Positions 23,551-35,204 of a stretch of 64,000 nt of DNA are shown piece after piece. Position 1 is the stretch's first letter; each line of letters starts with the position of its first letter. Made by a program: the position numbers and the translations under genes. The notes beneath the pieces were generated by a model. It searched no databases, was not told the origin of the DNA, and saw only the letters and a program-made list of their open reading frames with translations. The stretch lies in assembly GCA_047967505.1 (NCBI GenBank), contig CM106538.1; one strand, 5' to 3'. This DNA is from Dipteris shenzhenensis. Taxonomy: Eukaryota > Polypodiophyta > Polypodiopsida > Gleicheniales.

Positions 23551-24293
23551 CTGCATTTGGCCACGTAAAGGTCATCAATTTCATAGCACTTATTCACCAC
23601 ACGGTTTAGATTCACTTTCAGTGATACGTTATCAGAGAAATGAAATACTTCAGAAAGATCAGGACAATAGACAGACAGAGATACGTGATCAATTGACGCA
23701 ATTTTCCTGAAGGAAATAGTCCAGTGACGTGGGATCCAAGTTGATTTGAGCCCTACTAAAGGCTCACCTGCTACAACCCTGATTATTGCTCCAAGCTGCA
23801 TAATCTCTATAAGATCGTCAGGAGAGCCAAGGTCAGTTGGTGAGGCATCATCCTTAACAATGACTCGCAGAATGTATTGTTCCATTTCGCTTGCGTGGTT
23901 ATTTTTTATCACACAACTGGCAGAGTCACCAACTCCTTTATCGAATCTGTCAACTGTGCAACTCGCTCCCGGCGCTCTCAACTCAAGGTTTGACAGCTGC
24001 CAGATTCCGACATCAATTATTTCGTCCGTCAAACGCTCTTCGTAGAGACTGCATGTGTAGCACCGCGGGCTATTCGTGCAGACGTAATCATCCTGTCGAA
24101 ATACCTTGCAACCGGGTTTATCGCAACCACTCACGTACGCGAACACGGTGAACCTGAATGGCCAGCCCTCGACTGCAGTAATTCGCTGTCCTCTGAGACT
24201 GATTCTTGTGCAGTCCTTGCTCAGCACGAAAGCACAGTTGACAAGAGTGCCTGCATCAGAAGGCCAGTGAGTCCTAGCATTTCGCATGCACAA
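23551..24293 (-). CDS. Candidate exon: Cys-rich ectodomain, probable GEX2-like gene, N-terminal part
   Basis: A 248-codon open frame with non-random, secretory-type composition: LVNCAFVLSKDCTRISLRG, CDKPGCKVF, VCTNSPRCYTCSLYEER, LELRAPGASCTVD, SASCVIKN. Cysteines are paired and spaced as in an extracellular domain. A splice acceptor (branch-like GCTAGGACTCAC, then GATGCAG at 24257-24251) could start the exon at 24250. The frame stops at 23547, where AAATGCAG/GTGATA looks like a strong donor, but the filamin-like frame resumes almost at once in another frame (38-base overlap). Either a short intron or a one-base frameshift separates them. I infer a GEX2-type sperm protein; the family normally runs to about 1000 residues, so most of it is missing here. 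Confidence 0.5.
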
Positions 24294-24591
24294 GAAGAAA
24301 TGGCAGCGCTTGGCTTATCAAATTCTGGCTGCTTCGTGTGGCACTGCACCTGAGAAGAAAAAGACGAGCATGATGGTAGAGAAGGAAAATTTTGCGTTGT
24401 TGCAGCTTCGCGAGGCGGTGTAGGGGGGGGTGAATCCATGGGAGAAGGAGAGGCAATCTTGTGCTGCTGCGCTCCACCTCGTCCTGCTGCTGCTGCTGCT
24501 GCTCGTGCTCATCGGCTTCGCCCCCCTGGGTTCCTCTCATCCCCCTGCTACTTGTACGGGTGGAGATGGTGCAATTCTCAGGCGTCGCCAT
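24274..24591 (-). CDS. Possible 5' exon of the GEX2-like gene, with a short poly-Q tract
   Basis: A minus-strand frame starting with ATG at 24591 contains EQQQQQQD coded by a CAG run (24480-24507 region) and hydrophobic stretches (FLLYHHARLFLL). Overlapping frames also give a hydrophobic LGLTGLLMQALLSTVLS (24230-24285). Either could supply a signal peptide for the downstream Cys-rich exon, but no splice solution is clearly better. It lies immediately upstream in the right direction, which is the main support. Confidence 0.25.
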   Translation of the reverse strand: MATPENCTISTRTSSRGMRGTQGGEADEHEQQQQQQDEVERSSTRLPLLLPWIHPPLHRLAKLQQRKIFLLYHHARLFLLRCSATRSSQNLISQALPFLLVHAKC

Positions 24592-24856
24592 TACTCTCCA
24601 TGATTCTTCTACCTGGTCGAGCTGCCGATGGTCGCCATGTCCGAGTCCCAGGAAAGCTGGTAGTTAGTGAGCTTCCTTTTGAAAAGTCGTTAACACTCTT
24701 GATCTATTCATTTAAGGAAACCTTTAAAATTAACACTCATAATGGATTCATTCTCATTGGATCTAAGGAAGCCTTTACAATTACAACAACTCCACTTTAG
24801 TTCAAGTGAAGAGTAAAGGGGGACGTTCACCTCTCCACACCTTGCATGTAGAGGAG

Positions 24857-24929
24857 TCACGCAATAAGGCATCTGCCCACCTGAGGAGCAGCTGCCCTCG
24901 TTCGAATCCTGAGAGATGACTCCTTGCTA
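24857..24929 (+). ncRNA. tRNA-like / SINE head candidate
   Basis: GTTCGAATCC (about 24899-24908) matches a pol III B box at nearly every position. An upstream GGAGTCA and a downstream TGACTCC form a perfect 7-bp acceptor-like stem. The T-arm spacing (8 instead of 4 bases before the acceptor strand) and a poor A box exclude a normal tRNA gene. A tRNA-derived SINE or a decayed tRNA pseudogene fits best. No second copy was found in the window. Confidence 0.35.
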
Positions 24930-26170
24930 CCTGACAAGGCCGGCCACTTCATCATTGGCCATGGGTGTGTGAGTAGGTGGTGCACAAGGGGACACCTTGA
25001 ATACATTGATTAGTAAAGGACAGTCGGTGACTTATTTGGTATTGGAAATGCTCCTTATTAGAAAAGATGCACCCCATTTATTAAAAACGGGTGCTACAAA
25101 TTGTCCCAAATATATGTTGATTGATTACAACAACACAAAAGGTTGAGAAGTGTGGAGGATCAAGCTGTGTCCTATGTAAAGCGTGTGCAAACAATACAGA
25201 TTCATTTACTATATGGTCTTATGTGTAAACTAAAACCCTTATACTTATGTAGTGTACAGTTGAATGTTTACTTGATCGTCAAGTTTGGTACTCTATCCCT
25301 ACATTGCTATGGTATCTGAACATCATTCTATTTGCTAAAGGTCTCCTTACGTTGTGCTACTAAATGAGTGTAGAGAGAGCGAGAGGGGGCGGGGCAGGGG
25401 GGGTGTATGTTGTTCTAAAGAATCAATCTCCATTCTTTGTTATGCTTTATAATCATTGAGACAGCATCTGCCTTTGCATTGCGGGACATGAAGGACCAAA
25501 AAGGCCATACTTTGAAGAGGGAGCACATTGGAGCATTGCATCTCTAGATTACACAAGTTATCAAAGGCCTTGTACCATGCCTCCAATTATTTGAGACATT
25601 CAAAGGATACAAAAGCCCAAAACAAGCATCCATACTTAGGTGGACCAATGTCCTAGGCCATGAGCAGTGTAGATAGAAACTATTAATAGCAAATGACTTA
25701 GGTGTAGATAATTAAATGCCCCTAGTCCCCCCCTCCCTTAAAGAACTATAGCGGGGCAAGCGTTGATGGTACAACGCGTAGACCAGAGTGCAAGAGCACC
25801 ACGAGGGAGGTAGGCTGTGTGGTAAATTAGAGCAAGTGAGGTAGGCTATATATATAGGGGGAGGGGAGTTAGTCGGGGGAGCTGGGCGGCTAGGGACTTA
25901 GTTGGGTTTTTTTTCGATTTAAAAGCTCGAGAAAAATGGTAGGGGGGTTTTGGTTAGTTAAGAAGGTGGGAGTACCAATCCTCAAGCCACCTGTTGAAGT
26001 AAAAAAACCATGGGGAAAATTAGGAGTAACCAATCTAGGGGAAATTAGTTTACTTGAGCTTGATGAGGATAGGGAACTAGAAATTAGGACGAGTTTAAAG
26101 AGAATAGAGGGATGTAGGCAGTCGGGAGAGATGAGGAGCAAAGGGGGTTGGGTTTTAGTAGATTAAGTTG
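24930..26170. other. No gene recognised
   Basis: Mixed AT-leaning sequence with short G-rich blocks (25381-25406, 25857-25880). The short open frames around 25890-26166 on both strands overlap and have no known motif. Confidence 0.5.
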
Positions 26171-26640
26171 TTATACAAAGGTTTAGAAAAAATAAAAAAT
26201 TAGAGAAAAGAAATAAGAAAAATTTAGGAATAGAGAACAAAATGAGGGAAAAGGGAAAATTAGGAGTATCTAGGAAAGTTTGCAATTTTAGAAAAGTCTA
26301 GGATACATAGGAAATAATTAGGAAAAAATAAATATTAGGAAACAAATAGGGAAATAATCAGGAAGAGTTTAGAAGAAATTAGGGAAAATTAGGTAGAAAT
26401 ACGAAATAATTAGGAGAATAGGCAAAATATATATAAAAATTAAGAGACAATTTTAGGAAGAAAATTGGAACAAATGGTAGGAAAAATATGGAAAAAATTA
26501 GGGAAAAAGGGGGGAGGGGGAAATTTTAAGAAGGGAAATGCGAGGGAAATGAGTGGAGAGTGGGTGAAAATAGGGAAATACTAGGGAGAGAAATTGAAAG
26601 AGGGGTTTGGAGGGGCGGGGGGAACTAATGAGCAAGTGAC
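26171..26640 (+). repeat. A/G-rich degenerate repeat (TTAGGAAAAA-type words)
   Basis: Dozens of variants of AAATTAGG/AATAGGGAAA follow each other. The strand is strongly purine-biased. No open frame of interest. It leads directly into the GT/TA microsatellite block. Confidence 0.7.
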
Positions 26641-26663
26641 CAAACCAATGGAGGAAGGGATAG

Positions 26664-26689
26664 TAAGTGTGTGTGTGTGTGTATAAGTA

Positions 26690-26724
<35 letters not shown>

Positions 26725-26828
26725 ATACATACATACACACACATACACACATACATACATGTGTGTATGTATACATACATGCATATATATATATAATGTA
26801 TGTATGTATACTTATATATGTGTGTGTG

Positions 26829-26862
<34 letters not shown>

Positions 26863-27016
26863 CATATATATGTATACATATCTATATGTATATATGTATG
26901 TATACATACATATATATATGTGTGTGTGTTTGTGTGTGTGTGTGTGTATACATATGTATATATGTGTATATATATGTACATGTATAGATACACTCACACT
27001 CACATACACACACACA
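26664..27016. repeat. Compound GT/TA/CA microsatellite
   Basis: About 350 bp of almost purely alternating purine-pyrimidine sequence: (GT)n at 26668-26721, (ACAT)n/(TGTA)n, TATATA blocks, a second (GT)n near 26920-26947, ending in (CA)n at 27004-27015. Open frames predicted here are Cys/Val/Tyr/Thr/His repeats and not genes. Confidence 0.9.
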
Positions 27017-27299
27017 ATTATATATCATAGTATCTAGACACGTAAGCATCATGACATTGTAGGGTCATGATTTTATCAAAGTTCTTGATGACCAAGACTG
27101 ATTTTACCTTTCGTATGTGTGAGGAATCTAAGTCCGGAAGTGAGAGGAAGTGAGCAATGGTGTGTGCTTTCCAAGATGGGATGGTGGAGGTCTATCTCCC
27201 GTCTCAAATTAGTGAATAGTGGGGCCATAGGAATCTGAAATTAAATGCATATGTACATACACACACACACACAGTTATAGATAAAAATGACCAAGGTAA

Positions 27300-28040
27300 A
27301 AGGCATAAATACGTGTGTGTTTTTGTATATGTGGCATAGGGCCCAGGGTTGAGGTGGGAGGGCATGACTACCACCCTTCCACGTAAGAGGACCCATAGGT
27401 GTGTTGTACATAATCCATGATAGTTATATTATAAAATGTTGAGGTGGCATGGTTCCTCCATGTGCCACCCCTCCACCTAGGTGGCCCCATGCTTGCATTT
27501 AGTGAGACATGGCCCAAGAACCATGGAAAAAGTAATATAAAATAGGTGGAGATGGATATTATCTTGGATTATTCCCTCCATGTAGGATAGACCCATGTGG
27601 GGGGGGTTGTAGATAGTCGAAGAATGCAAGTTAAATAATGGGAAAAGTAGGATGAGGTGGCAAGATTCCTTGTGCCAACCCTCCATTTGTCCTCCTAAAT
27701 GTTTGTGTATATTATAATATAGGAAGAAGCCATGGAAGTTTGATACACTATAGGATATGGGGGTTGAATTGAGGGGAAAAGGCTTGTCGGGTACAATTGA
27801 GAGTGCATACCCACCAAGCTCACATGGAAGAAACCTCCTCTCACACCATGCATATGGGGAGGTGGCATTTATTAGGAGAGACCCTCTTTTGGCTATAAAA
27901 GAAGGGGGCCATTCCTTGATGTGAGACACTCATCCTTGTATAGCCACCATGTTAGTATTTTGATTTTTCCATCTGTACTTTCAAATAAAGCATGACTCTC
28001 TTCCCTTGATGTCTCTATCTCTACATTCCACCTCCTATCA
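27300..28040 (+). repeat. 5' LTR/leader of the left Ty3/gypsy copy (approximate ends)
   Basis: Shared, in inverted orientation, with 35205-35990: GGGCCCAGGGTTGAGGTGG near 27339, ATTATAAAATGTT, TGGCTATAAAAGAAGGGGG (TATA box, about 27890-27908), AATAAAGCATGACTCTCTTC (27983, a poly(A) signal region), and ACATTCCACCTCCTATCAT. TATA followed about 90 bp later by AATAAA fits U3-R-U5 order. It precedes gag/pol in the expected orientation. Exact ends and a target duplication could not be fixed. Confidence 0.6.
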
Positions 28041-28142
28041 TATACATACTCCTCTTCCCCCTCTCCCTTCCCCATTGTGCCATAGTCTCCTTCTTCATCC
28101 CCACCCCTCTTAACACTCCTCCCCTCATGCTCCCTTTCTCCT

Positions 28143-31100
28143 ATGGCTCTCGAGCGTCGCCATGCCCAGCATCCGGCTCATGTGTTGGTTTCTTGTCACC
28201 AAAAGGGGCATTATCGCACCGACTGTCCTAATGTTCCAAGGGTGAATCTCCTAAGTGAATCAGGCACTGAAGATTCTGATGTGGAGGACCTTGATCTCGG
28301 GAAGAGAAGTTGTACAACCTCGGACCCCTCTCCGAACCATGGATTGGGGCTGCCCCAAGAGGAAGGTATCCTTCTCAGAGCCCCCAAATGCTGAGATGAT
28401 AGACCCACCAAAATGGAGAAGGCTAAAAGATCTTGCATGAGTAAGTGGTCACCCTCGAATTTCCCTATCGGCTTAGGGCAAGAAGATATCAGCCGTTCAG
28501 GACATCGCCAATCGGTCTCTGAACATCATGCTTCCTCAACTGATAGCACTAAGCCCTAAGGTGAGATGAGAGCTGCAACAAGGGCTCTCTACACGAAGGA
28601 ACAAGAAAAAGGGAAAGGTACGCGAGATTTCTTATATCTCTGAAGATGTTGATCAGCACCTACATACAGTAGATGTCATCCTAGATAATTGCCATGTCAA
28701 AAGTGTGTGTTGATGGGGGAGCTGCATGTAATATCACGGTGCCCCGTATCATGAAGAAGTTGAATTTGAAATGCACAAGGCATTCTTCCACTCAAATAAA
28801 AGTAGCAGATGGTTGACAGCTCGCCACCATGAGATTCATTGAAGATTTGCCTATCACTATCAATGGGTTGGCCACCATTGTCAATTTCTATGTAGTGGAC
28901 ATTGAAGATACAGATAGGAGTTACCCAGCCATACTCGGGAGACCGTGGTTGAGAAAGAGTGATGCAATCAGTTATTGGAAGATGGGACACATGTCTTTTG
29001 GTGCTTCAAAGGAGAAGATTCCTGTACAACTAGGTGCCACTGAGAACCAGAAGAAAAAGAGGAGCCAGACAATGGTACTCTTTCATCCTCAGTGTCTAAG
29101 TCGTCTAAGTCAATGGAAGATTCAGATGGAGGGGAGGAGTTCTCCGAGGAAGAAGTTTACATGATGGGGGTGTCTCCGACACCACCACCCGCGGTAAAGC
29201 TAACAACTAGTCCTCAACAGCTTGAATCTATGCTTTCTCTAAACCTCACTCCGAGTGAGAAAGACGAGTTCCTAGAAATGTTCAAAGGTTTCCTTGACCT
29301 CATTGTGACTAGCTATCACCATCCTCGCTATGTAACTATCATAGAACACAAGATAGAGTTGAAGCACAATACTAAGCTAGTGGCTCAGAAGTACTGGAGA
29401 TTAGGGCCCACATAGACTGATGCTTTGCGCTCAGAGTTGTAGAAGCTTGTAGAAGTTGGGTTTATTGTTGCAGTTCACAAGTGGCGGGTCTGCATCGACT
29501 ATAAGAAACTCAATGCAGCCACCAAGAGGGACCATCATCCTCTGTCTTTTCAGGACCTCATTCTTGAGAAGGTAAGTGGTCATGAGATGTATACTTTCTA
29601 TAATGGTTACTCCTTGTTTTATCAAATCAGAATTGTCAAGGAGGATGTGATCAAAACCACATTTGCTACATCTTGGGGGATGTTTGCATTCAAGGTGATC
29701 CCATTTGGCCTCACCAATGCTCCTACTACCTTTTAGAGATTTATGCAGATGGTGTTTGCTTCTTATTTGGGGGTTTTCTTGGAGGTGTCTTCAGATGATT
29801 TTTTTCTATTCTTAGCACGTAGTCATGAAGGTTAGGATGTCCTTCCAAAGGGTCAATGATGCGAATGGCAATCTCAACCCTGATAAATGCACCATTGGAG
29901 CCACTCAAGGGAGGTTACTGGGACTTATTGTCTCATCCGAGGGCGTTAAGCTTGACCCTGAGAAGGTAGAAGCTATTCTCAAGCTCTCCCCACCAACAAC
30001 CAAATGTCATGTATGTTCATTTGTCAATCTAGTAGGATACTATCGATGCTTCATTGATCAATATGCTGCTTTGACATGACCCATGACTATGCTATTAAAA
30101 GATGGGGTTGATTTCTCTTGGCATGAGGATTGTGATCAAGGGTTTATACAAATCAAGAGTGCTCTGGCTTCAGAACCCATTCTACGCAATCTTGATTGGT
30201 CAAAGACTTTCTATATCAATCCTGGGTTTGGTGAGCACACTCTAGCAGGTATTTTCTCCAGCAAGGGGAGGATCGGTACATGTACCCTATTCGATTTGCT
30301 TCTCAACAATTGCTTGAAACTGAATGACGCTACTCTGAGGCTCACAAGCATGTCTCATCTTTGGTGTTCTGCATTGAGGTATTTAAGCATTATGTGGCTG
30401 GAAAGTCCTTCATTATAATTTATAGCAATGATCTCGCAAAGCAGGTTCTTCACTCACCAAATCCCATGGAACACTTATTTCATTAATTTTGGACTCATAT
30501 GTCTACATTTGGACTAATCCTTGAAATCCTTCCCAAATGAAAAGTTTACTTTATGAAAATATCATTTCATAATCAAAAGTTTACTTTCTAGCACTGTCAT
30601 TTCCACTTAATACATTTCAGGACATCTCTCTATAATGTTGCACTAACAATGCAAAAACTACTATTAAATCCTAATTTTGTATTTCTTGTTTTTAAGAATC
30701 GTATTCTTAAATTAAAGAATTCCTTGAGTTATTATTTTAAATCCATGAAAAACCACGCTCTTGAAGATTTAAAAAATTTTAAAAAGCTATACACAAGAGA
30801 CTTGCAAGACTCTTTTTGCTTTGAATGCAGAAAACTATAGCACTCTTGAATATTCAAGAAATTAAAAGGTTTATATAGACATGAGACATGATGGAAGTCT
30901 TTTTTGTACTCTAAAAAATAGCAATAGCTATGCTTGCAATTTTACATTATCAGAGTCCATTCTTAAATGAATCAGTGGAGTTACTCATATATCGCATGGG
31001 TATTGATCATCACACTTCTAGCATCTATTATCCAACATCCATGGATCAAACAGAGCGGACCAATGGCCTCCTTTGTAAAACATGGAAAAAACGGCTACAA

Positions 31101-31265
31101 GGAACAGAAGCGAGTGGGATAAGAAGGTCACAGAAGCCGTATGGACTTACAACATCACTCATAAAATGTCTATAGGTCACACTCCTTTTGAGTTGGTGTA
31201 CGGTACTGAGGCCATTTTACCACTAGAGATAGAGATTCCAGCTTTGAGATTGGCACAAGAATAGA
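28143..31265 (+). pseudogene. Ty3/gypsy gag-pol remnant (left copy)
   Basis: In order: a knuckle with one cysteine lost (CHQKGHYRTDCP, 28190-28230); an aspartic-protease motif VDGGAACNITVP near 28708-28745; spacer with ILGRPWLRKSDAISYWK (28930-28980); RT with VCIDYKKLNAATKRDHHPL (29490-29540), [12 protein letters not shown] (29698-29733) and a degraded catalytic box (SSDDFFLF, about 29790); RNase H start near 30180-30260 (KTFYINPGFGEHTLAGIFSS); and the integrase end (GHTPFELVYGTEAILPLE, 31170-31235). Many stops and frameshifts. The RT is not chromovirus-like; HHPL.FQDLILE..SGHEMYTF suggests the Athila/Tat side of the family. About 500 bp of AT-rich sequence (30430-30930) replaces the RNase H/integrase join. 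Confidence 0.8.
30430..30930. other. AT-rich block inside the left gypsy copy
   Basis: No retroelement homology. It sits where the rest of RNase H and the integrase zinc finger should be; the right copy keeps the integrase zinc finger (32786-33097). Insertion plus deletion is likely. The Lys/Phe/Leu-rich frame 30649-30840 is compositional. Confidence 0.5.
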
Positions 31266-32785
31266 GGATGATAAAAGATGAACATGTAGAGGCCCAGTTG
31301 GTGCAACTTGAGAAGCTAGATGAAACCCGACGCCTTGCCCTACATCAAACAGAGATATAAAAGAATCAACAAAAGGCCCACTTGGATGCTAAGATTCGTA
31401 AGTTTAATATTGAATAGAAAAAGAGTATGTTTATTTCATGATTAATTTAGAGATAAGAGGTTTTAGAAAAAGGCCTTGAACGCCTCACACTGCTGCAGCA
31501 GGAACATCAAAGAGAGGGAATGGTTTGGGTTATGGCAGCAAGAGACATAGGTAAATGGGCTACCTACAGGGATGGAAAAGTCATTATTAGAGAGAGAGCA
31601 GACAGGGGAGAGAGGGAAGGAAGAGAAGAAGGAGAAATAGACAGCACATGAGAGTGTCAGACCCAGGATTGGAATCGGACACCACTCTCCTATGATCACT
31701 GGAATACCCTTCTTAGAATAGTAGGGTGAATATTTGTACAAGTGGAGAATGGAAGTGGTGCCGATCTCTTATTAGGCCCTAAGAAATGGCATTGAGAAGC
31801 CTAAACTCACATGTGCATTCTTCTATGTAGTGATCACTGTCTCCGCTGTGTAGAGATCATATGGAATTGTGTCAATCTCTGTGAAGAATGCCACCAGTGG
31901 AGAATGGCAGTGGTGCCAATCTCATACCATGACCTAAAAACATGCACAAGGAATGTGCTTACATTTCCTCCTTACATGCTTGCTTCTCCTCCTTAAGTGC
32001 TCGCATCCTCTCACTTGTGGCTGGACTCCCTTGCCTTGCCTCTATTCGATTTCCCTATGCTTGCCTTTCCTCACAACTCCCAACCTTACTCTACTACCCT
32101 TCCCAGCTATGTGAAGATCAAGTTGGCTAGTCGTCCCTTACTCTACCCATAAGCTCGTTGCTTGCGTTCTTTATATTCGCCTCCCTTTTACTTATAGCAA
32201 AGGTGCCTCTTAATTTCTCACTTTTTCATTTCCTTCGTTTCTCCCTCTCTGCAATTAAAATGTGTGCTCTCAAGTTCTCAAGGTAGTTTCAACTGTAGTA
32301 GGTGGGTATGTAAGACTAGGGTGGCGGTGGTGGGTAACGGAGCAAGTGGTAGGTGGGTAGTAAGACTAGGGAGTGGTTAAGTAAAGGAGGTTAAGTTAGG
32401 GGGAGAAGAGTGATTCCTATAAGAAAAATATGAAGGGTAATAAGCATATAAGAAGGGAAGGAGGTATAGACAAGATCCTTTCCGAAATTCCTTGTTGAAA
32501 ATTAATGAAAATACTGCTCAAACCCATAAAGCATATAATGCTCATACCAAAAACTAATTTTAAGCCAATACATCAACTTAGCATAAAATGGTAAAGCATA
32601 AGAAAAGAAATAAAAAGGGGGGTGGGAAAAAAAAGGGGGGAACATTTGTGTAACATTTGACAACGGTGTGGGAGGGGTTCGGGGGAACAATAAAATTAAT
32701 AATTTACTTTCAAAAAACTTTGAACCAAGAACCAAACATAGATGTGGAAAAAAAGGGGGAAAGGGAGTGAAAATTTTTGACTAAG
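31266..32785. other. Spacer between the inverted gypsy copies, no gene recognised
   Basis: Contains a direct repeat with GTGGAGAATGG(A/C)AGTGGTGCC at about 31742-31767 and 31899-31921, pyrimidine-rich sequence at 31960-32250, and GTAGGTGGGTA/AAGACTAGGG words near 32300-32370. No domain recognised in either strand. Confidence 0.5.
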
Positions 32786-35204
32786 TCAATAAAAGCCTTC
32801 AATAGGGAGGGCGATAGCTTCAGCCCACTTAGTAACATACTGAGTGGCTACCAAAAGATACTTCTTTTTGTGGGCAGTCATGAGCAGGGGCCCGACAAAA
32901 TCTATTCCCCACTTCTGAAACGGAAGGATGGACATCACTGGGTGATGTTGCCCAAGACGCAAATCCTTCCTGCCAAAGAATTGGCATGGTTCACAAGTTT
33001 TGCAATGCATAGTGACATCCTTGAATAAGGTCGGCCAATAGTACCTAGCATGTAAAATCTTCTTCACTGGCATAGTGGCCTCCACAAAATCCATCATGAT
33101 AATGCTTCAATACCTTAGGTACTTCTCACCAAACCCAGGATTGATATAGAAAGTCTTTGACCAATCTGGATTACATAGAATGGGTTCTCAAGCCAAAGCA
33201 TTCTTGATTTGTGCAAACCCATGATCACAATCCTCATTCCAAGAGAAATCAACCCCATCTTTCAATAGCATAGTCATGGGTCATGTCAAAGTAGCATATT
33301 AATCAATGAAGCGGCAATAGTATCCTGCTAGATTAACAAATGAGCATACCTGATGTTTGGTTGTTGGTGGGGAGAGCTTGAGGATGGCTTCTACTTTCTC
33401 AGGGTCAGAGGCTTGACGCCCTTGGATGAGACAATATGTCCCAGTAACCTCCCTTGAGTGGCTCCAATGGTGCATTTCTCAGGCTTAAGATTGCCATTCG
33501 CATCATTGACCCTTTGGAAGGCCAACCTAACCTTCATGACGTGCTCCTTACATGACGAGAATATACAAAAATCATCTAAAAACACCTCCAAGAAATCCCC
33601 CAAATAAGAGCAAACACCATCTACATAAATCTTTGAAAGGTAGCAGGAGCATTGGTGAGGCCAAATGGCATTACTTTGAATGCAAATGTCCCCCAGGGTG
33701 TGGCAAATGTGGTTTTAAGCACATCTTCTTCGACAATTCTGATTTGATAAAACTCGAAGTAACCATCACAGAAAGTATACATCTCATGACCACTTACCTT
33801 CTCAAGAATGAGGTCTTGAAAGGGAAGAGGATGATGGTCCCTCTTGGTGGCTGCATTGAGTTTCTTATAATCGATGCAGACCTGCTTGTTGTTTTCCTTT
33901 GGGTTGACTACACTGGTGAAACCCATTCAGTATTGTGAACCGGAACAATAAACCCAGCTTCTACAAGTTTCTACAACTCTGAGTGCAAAGCATCGGTGTA
34001 TAGGGGCCCTAATCTCCGATACTTCTAAGCCAAAGGCTTCGCATCAGGCTTCAGCTCTATCTTGTGCTCTATGGCAGTCACACGGCAAAGGTGGCGGTAG
34101 CTAGTTGCGAAGAGGTCAAGGAAATCTTTGAACATTTCTAGGAACTCATCTTTCTCACAAGGAGTGAGGTCTGGGGAAAGCATAGATTCAAGCTGTTGAG
34201 GACTAGCTATTACCTTTTCTGCAGGTGGTGGGGTCAGAGACACCCCCATCATGTAAACTTCCTCCTCTGAGAACTCCTCCCCCCCGTCTGACTCTTCCAT
34301 TGATTCAGACACCGAGGATGAGAGAGTATCACTGTCTTGCTCCTCTTCTTCTTCTGGTTCCGTGGCACTTGGTTGCACCAGGATCTTCTCCTTAGAAGCA
34401 CCAAAAGACATGTGTCCAATAGCTGACCGCATCACTCTTTCTCAACCATGGTCTCGCAAGTATGGCTGGGTAACTCCTGCCTGTATCTTCAATGTCCACT
34501 ACGTAGAAATTGACCGTGGTGGTCAACACATTGATAGTGATGGGAAAATCCTCAATGACTCCCAGGGTGGCGAGTCATCGACCATATGCTACCTTGATTC
34601 GAGTGGAGGAACGCCTTGTACATTTCAAATTCAATTTCTTCATGATTTGGGGCACCATGATATTACATGCGACTCCTCCATCAACACACACACTTTTGAC
34701 ACGGCAATTATCTATGATAACATCTACTGTATGTGGGTGCCGATCAATTTCTTCAGAGATAGAAGAGACCTCTCGTACCTTCCCCTTTTTCTTTCTCCTC
34801 CTTTTGAGAGCCCTTGCTATAGCTCACGTCTCACCTTAGGGCTTAATGCTATTAGTTAAGGGAGCGAGATGCTCAAAGACCGATGAGCAAGGTGCTAAAT
34901 GACCGAATAGTCCTCTTGTCGTAAGTCGATGGGAAAATCCGAGGGCGACCACTTACTCCTGCGAGATCTTTTTGTCTTCTCTGTTGGTGGGTCTACTATC
35001 TCAACATCTGAGGGCTCTGAGAAGGATAGCTTCTTTCTGGGGCAGCCTGGCACAGTTTGGAGAGGGGTCCGAGGTGGTACAACTTTTGGGTGGGGAAAAG
35101 AGACTAAGAGGGGAGGGAATGAAGAGGGAGACTATGGTACAAAGGGAGAGAGAAAGAGGGGAAAGAAGAGCATGTACATGATGGGAGGAGGAATGTAAAG
35201 ATGG
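32786..35204 (-). pseudogene. Ty3/gypsy gag-pol remnant (right copy, inverted)
   Basis: On the minus strand: gag tail and PR-RT spacer (34025-34435, with SPDLTPCEKDEFLEMFKDFLD); RT CIDYKKLNAATKRDHHPLPF (33840-33880), [17 protein letters not shown] (33621-33680), FLDDFCIFSS catalytic block (33555-33585), CTIGATQGRLLGHIVSS (33430-33480); then integrase HHCC region [23 protein letters not shown] (32980-33050) and core start [10 protein letters not shown] near 32900. Compared with the left copy the RT is better kept (LDD versus SDD), but it ends inside the integrase. Stops and shifts make it inactive. Confidence 0.8.

Noticed and set aside
24857-24929. Genuine tRNA gene
   Set aside because: T-arm spacing and A box do not fit; kept only as a tRNA-like or SINE candidate.
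26498-27037. Several 100-codon Cys/Val/Tyr/His-repeat frames
   Set aside because: Translations of the GT/TA microsatellite.
34362-34859. 165-codon plus-strand frame
   Set aside because: Antisense of the right gypsy copy's protease/spacer region.
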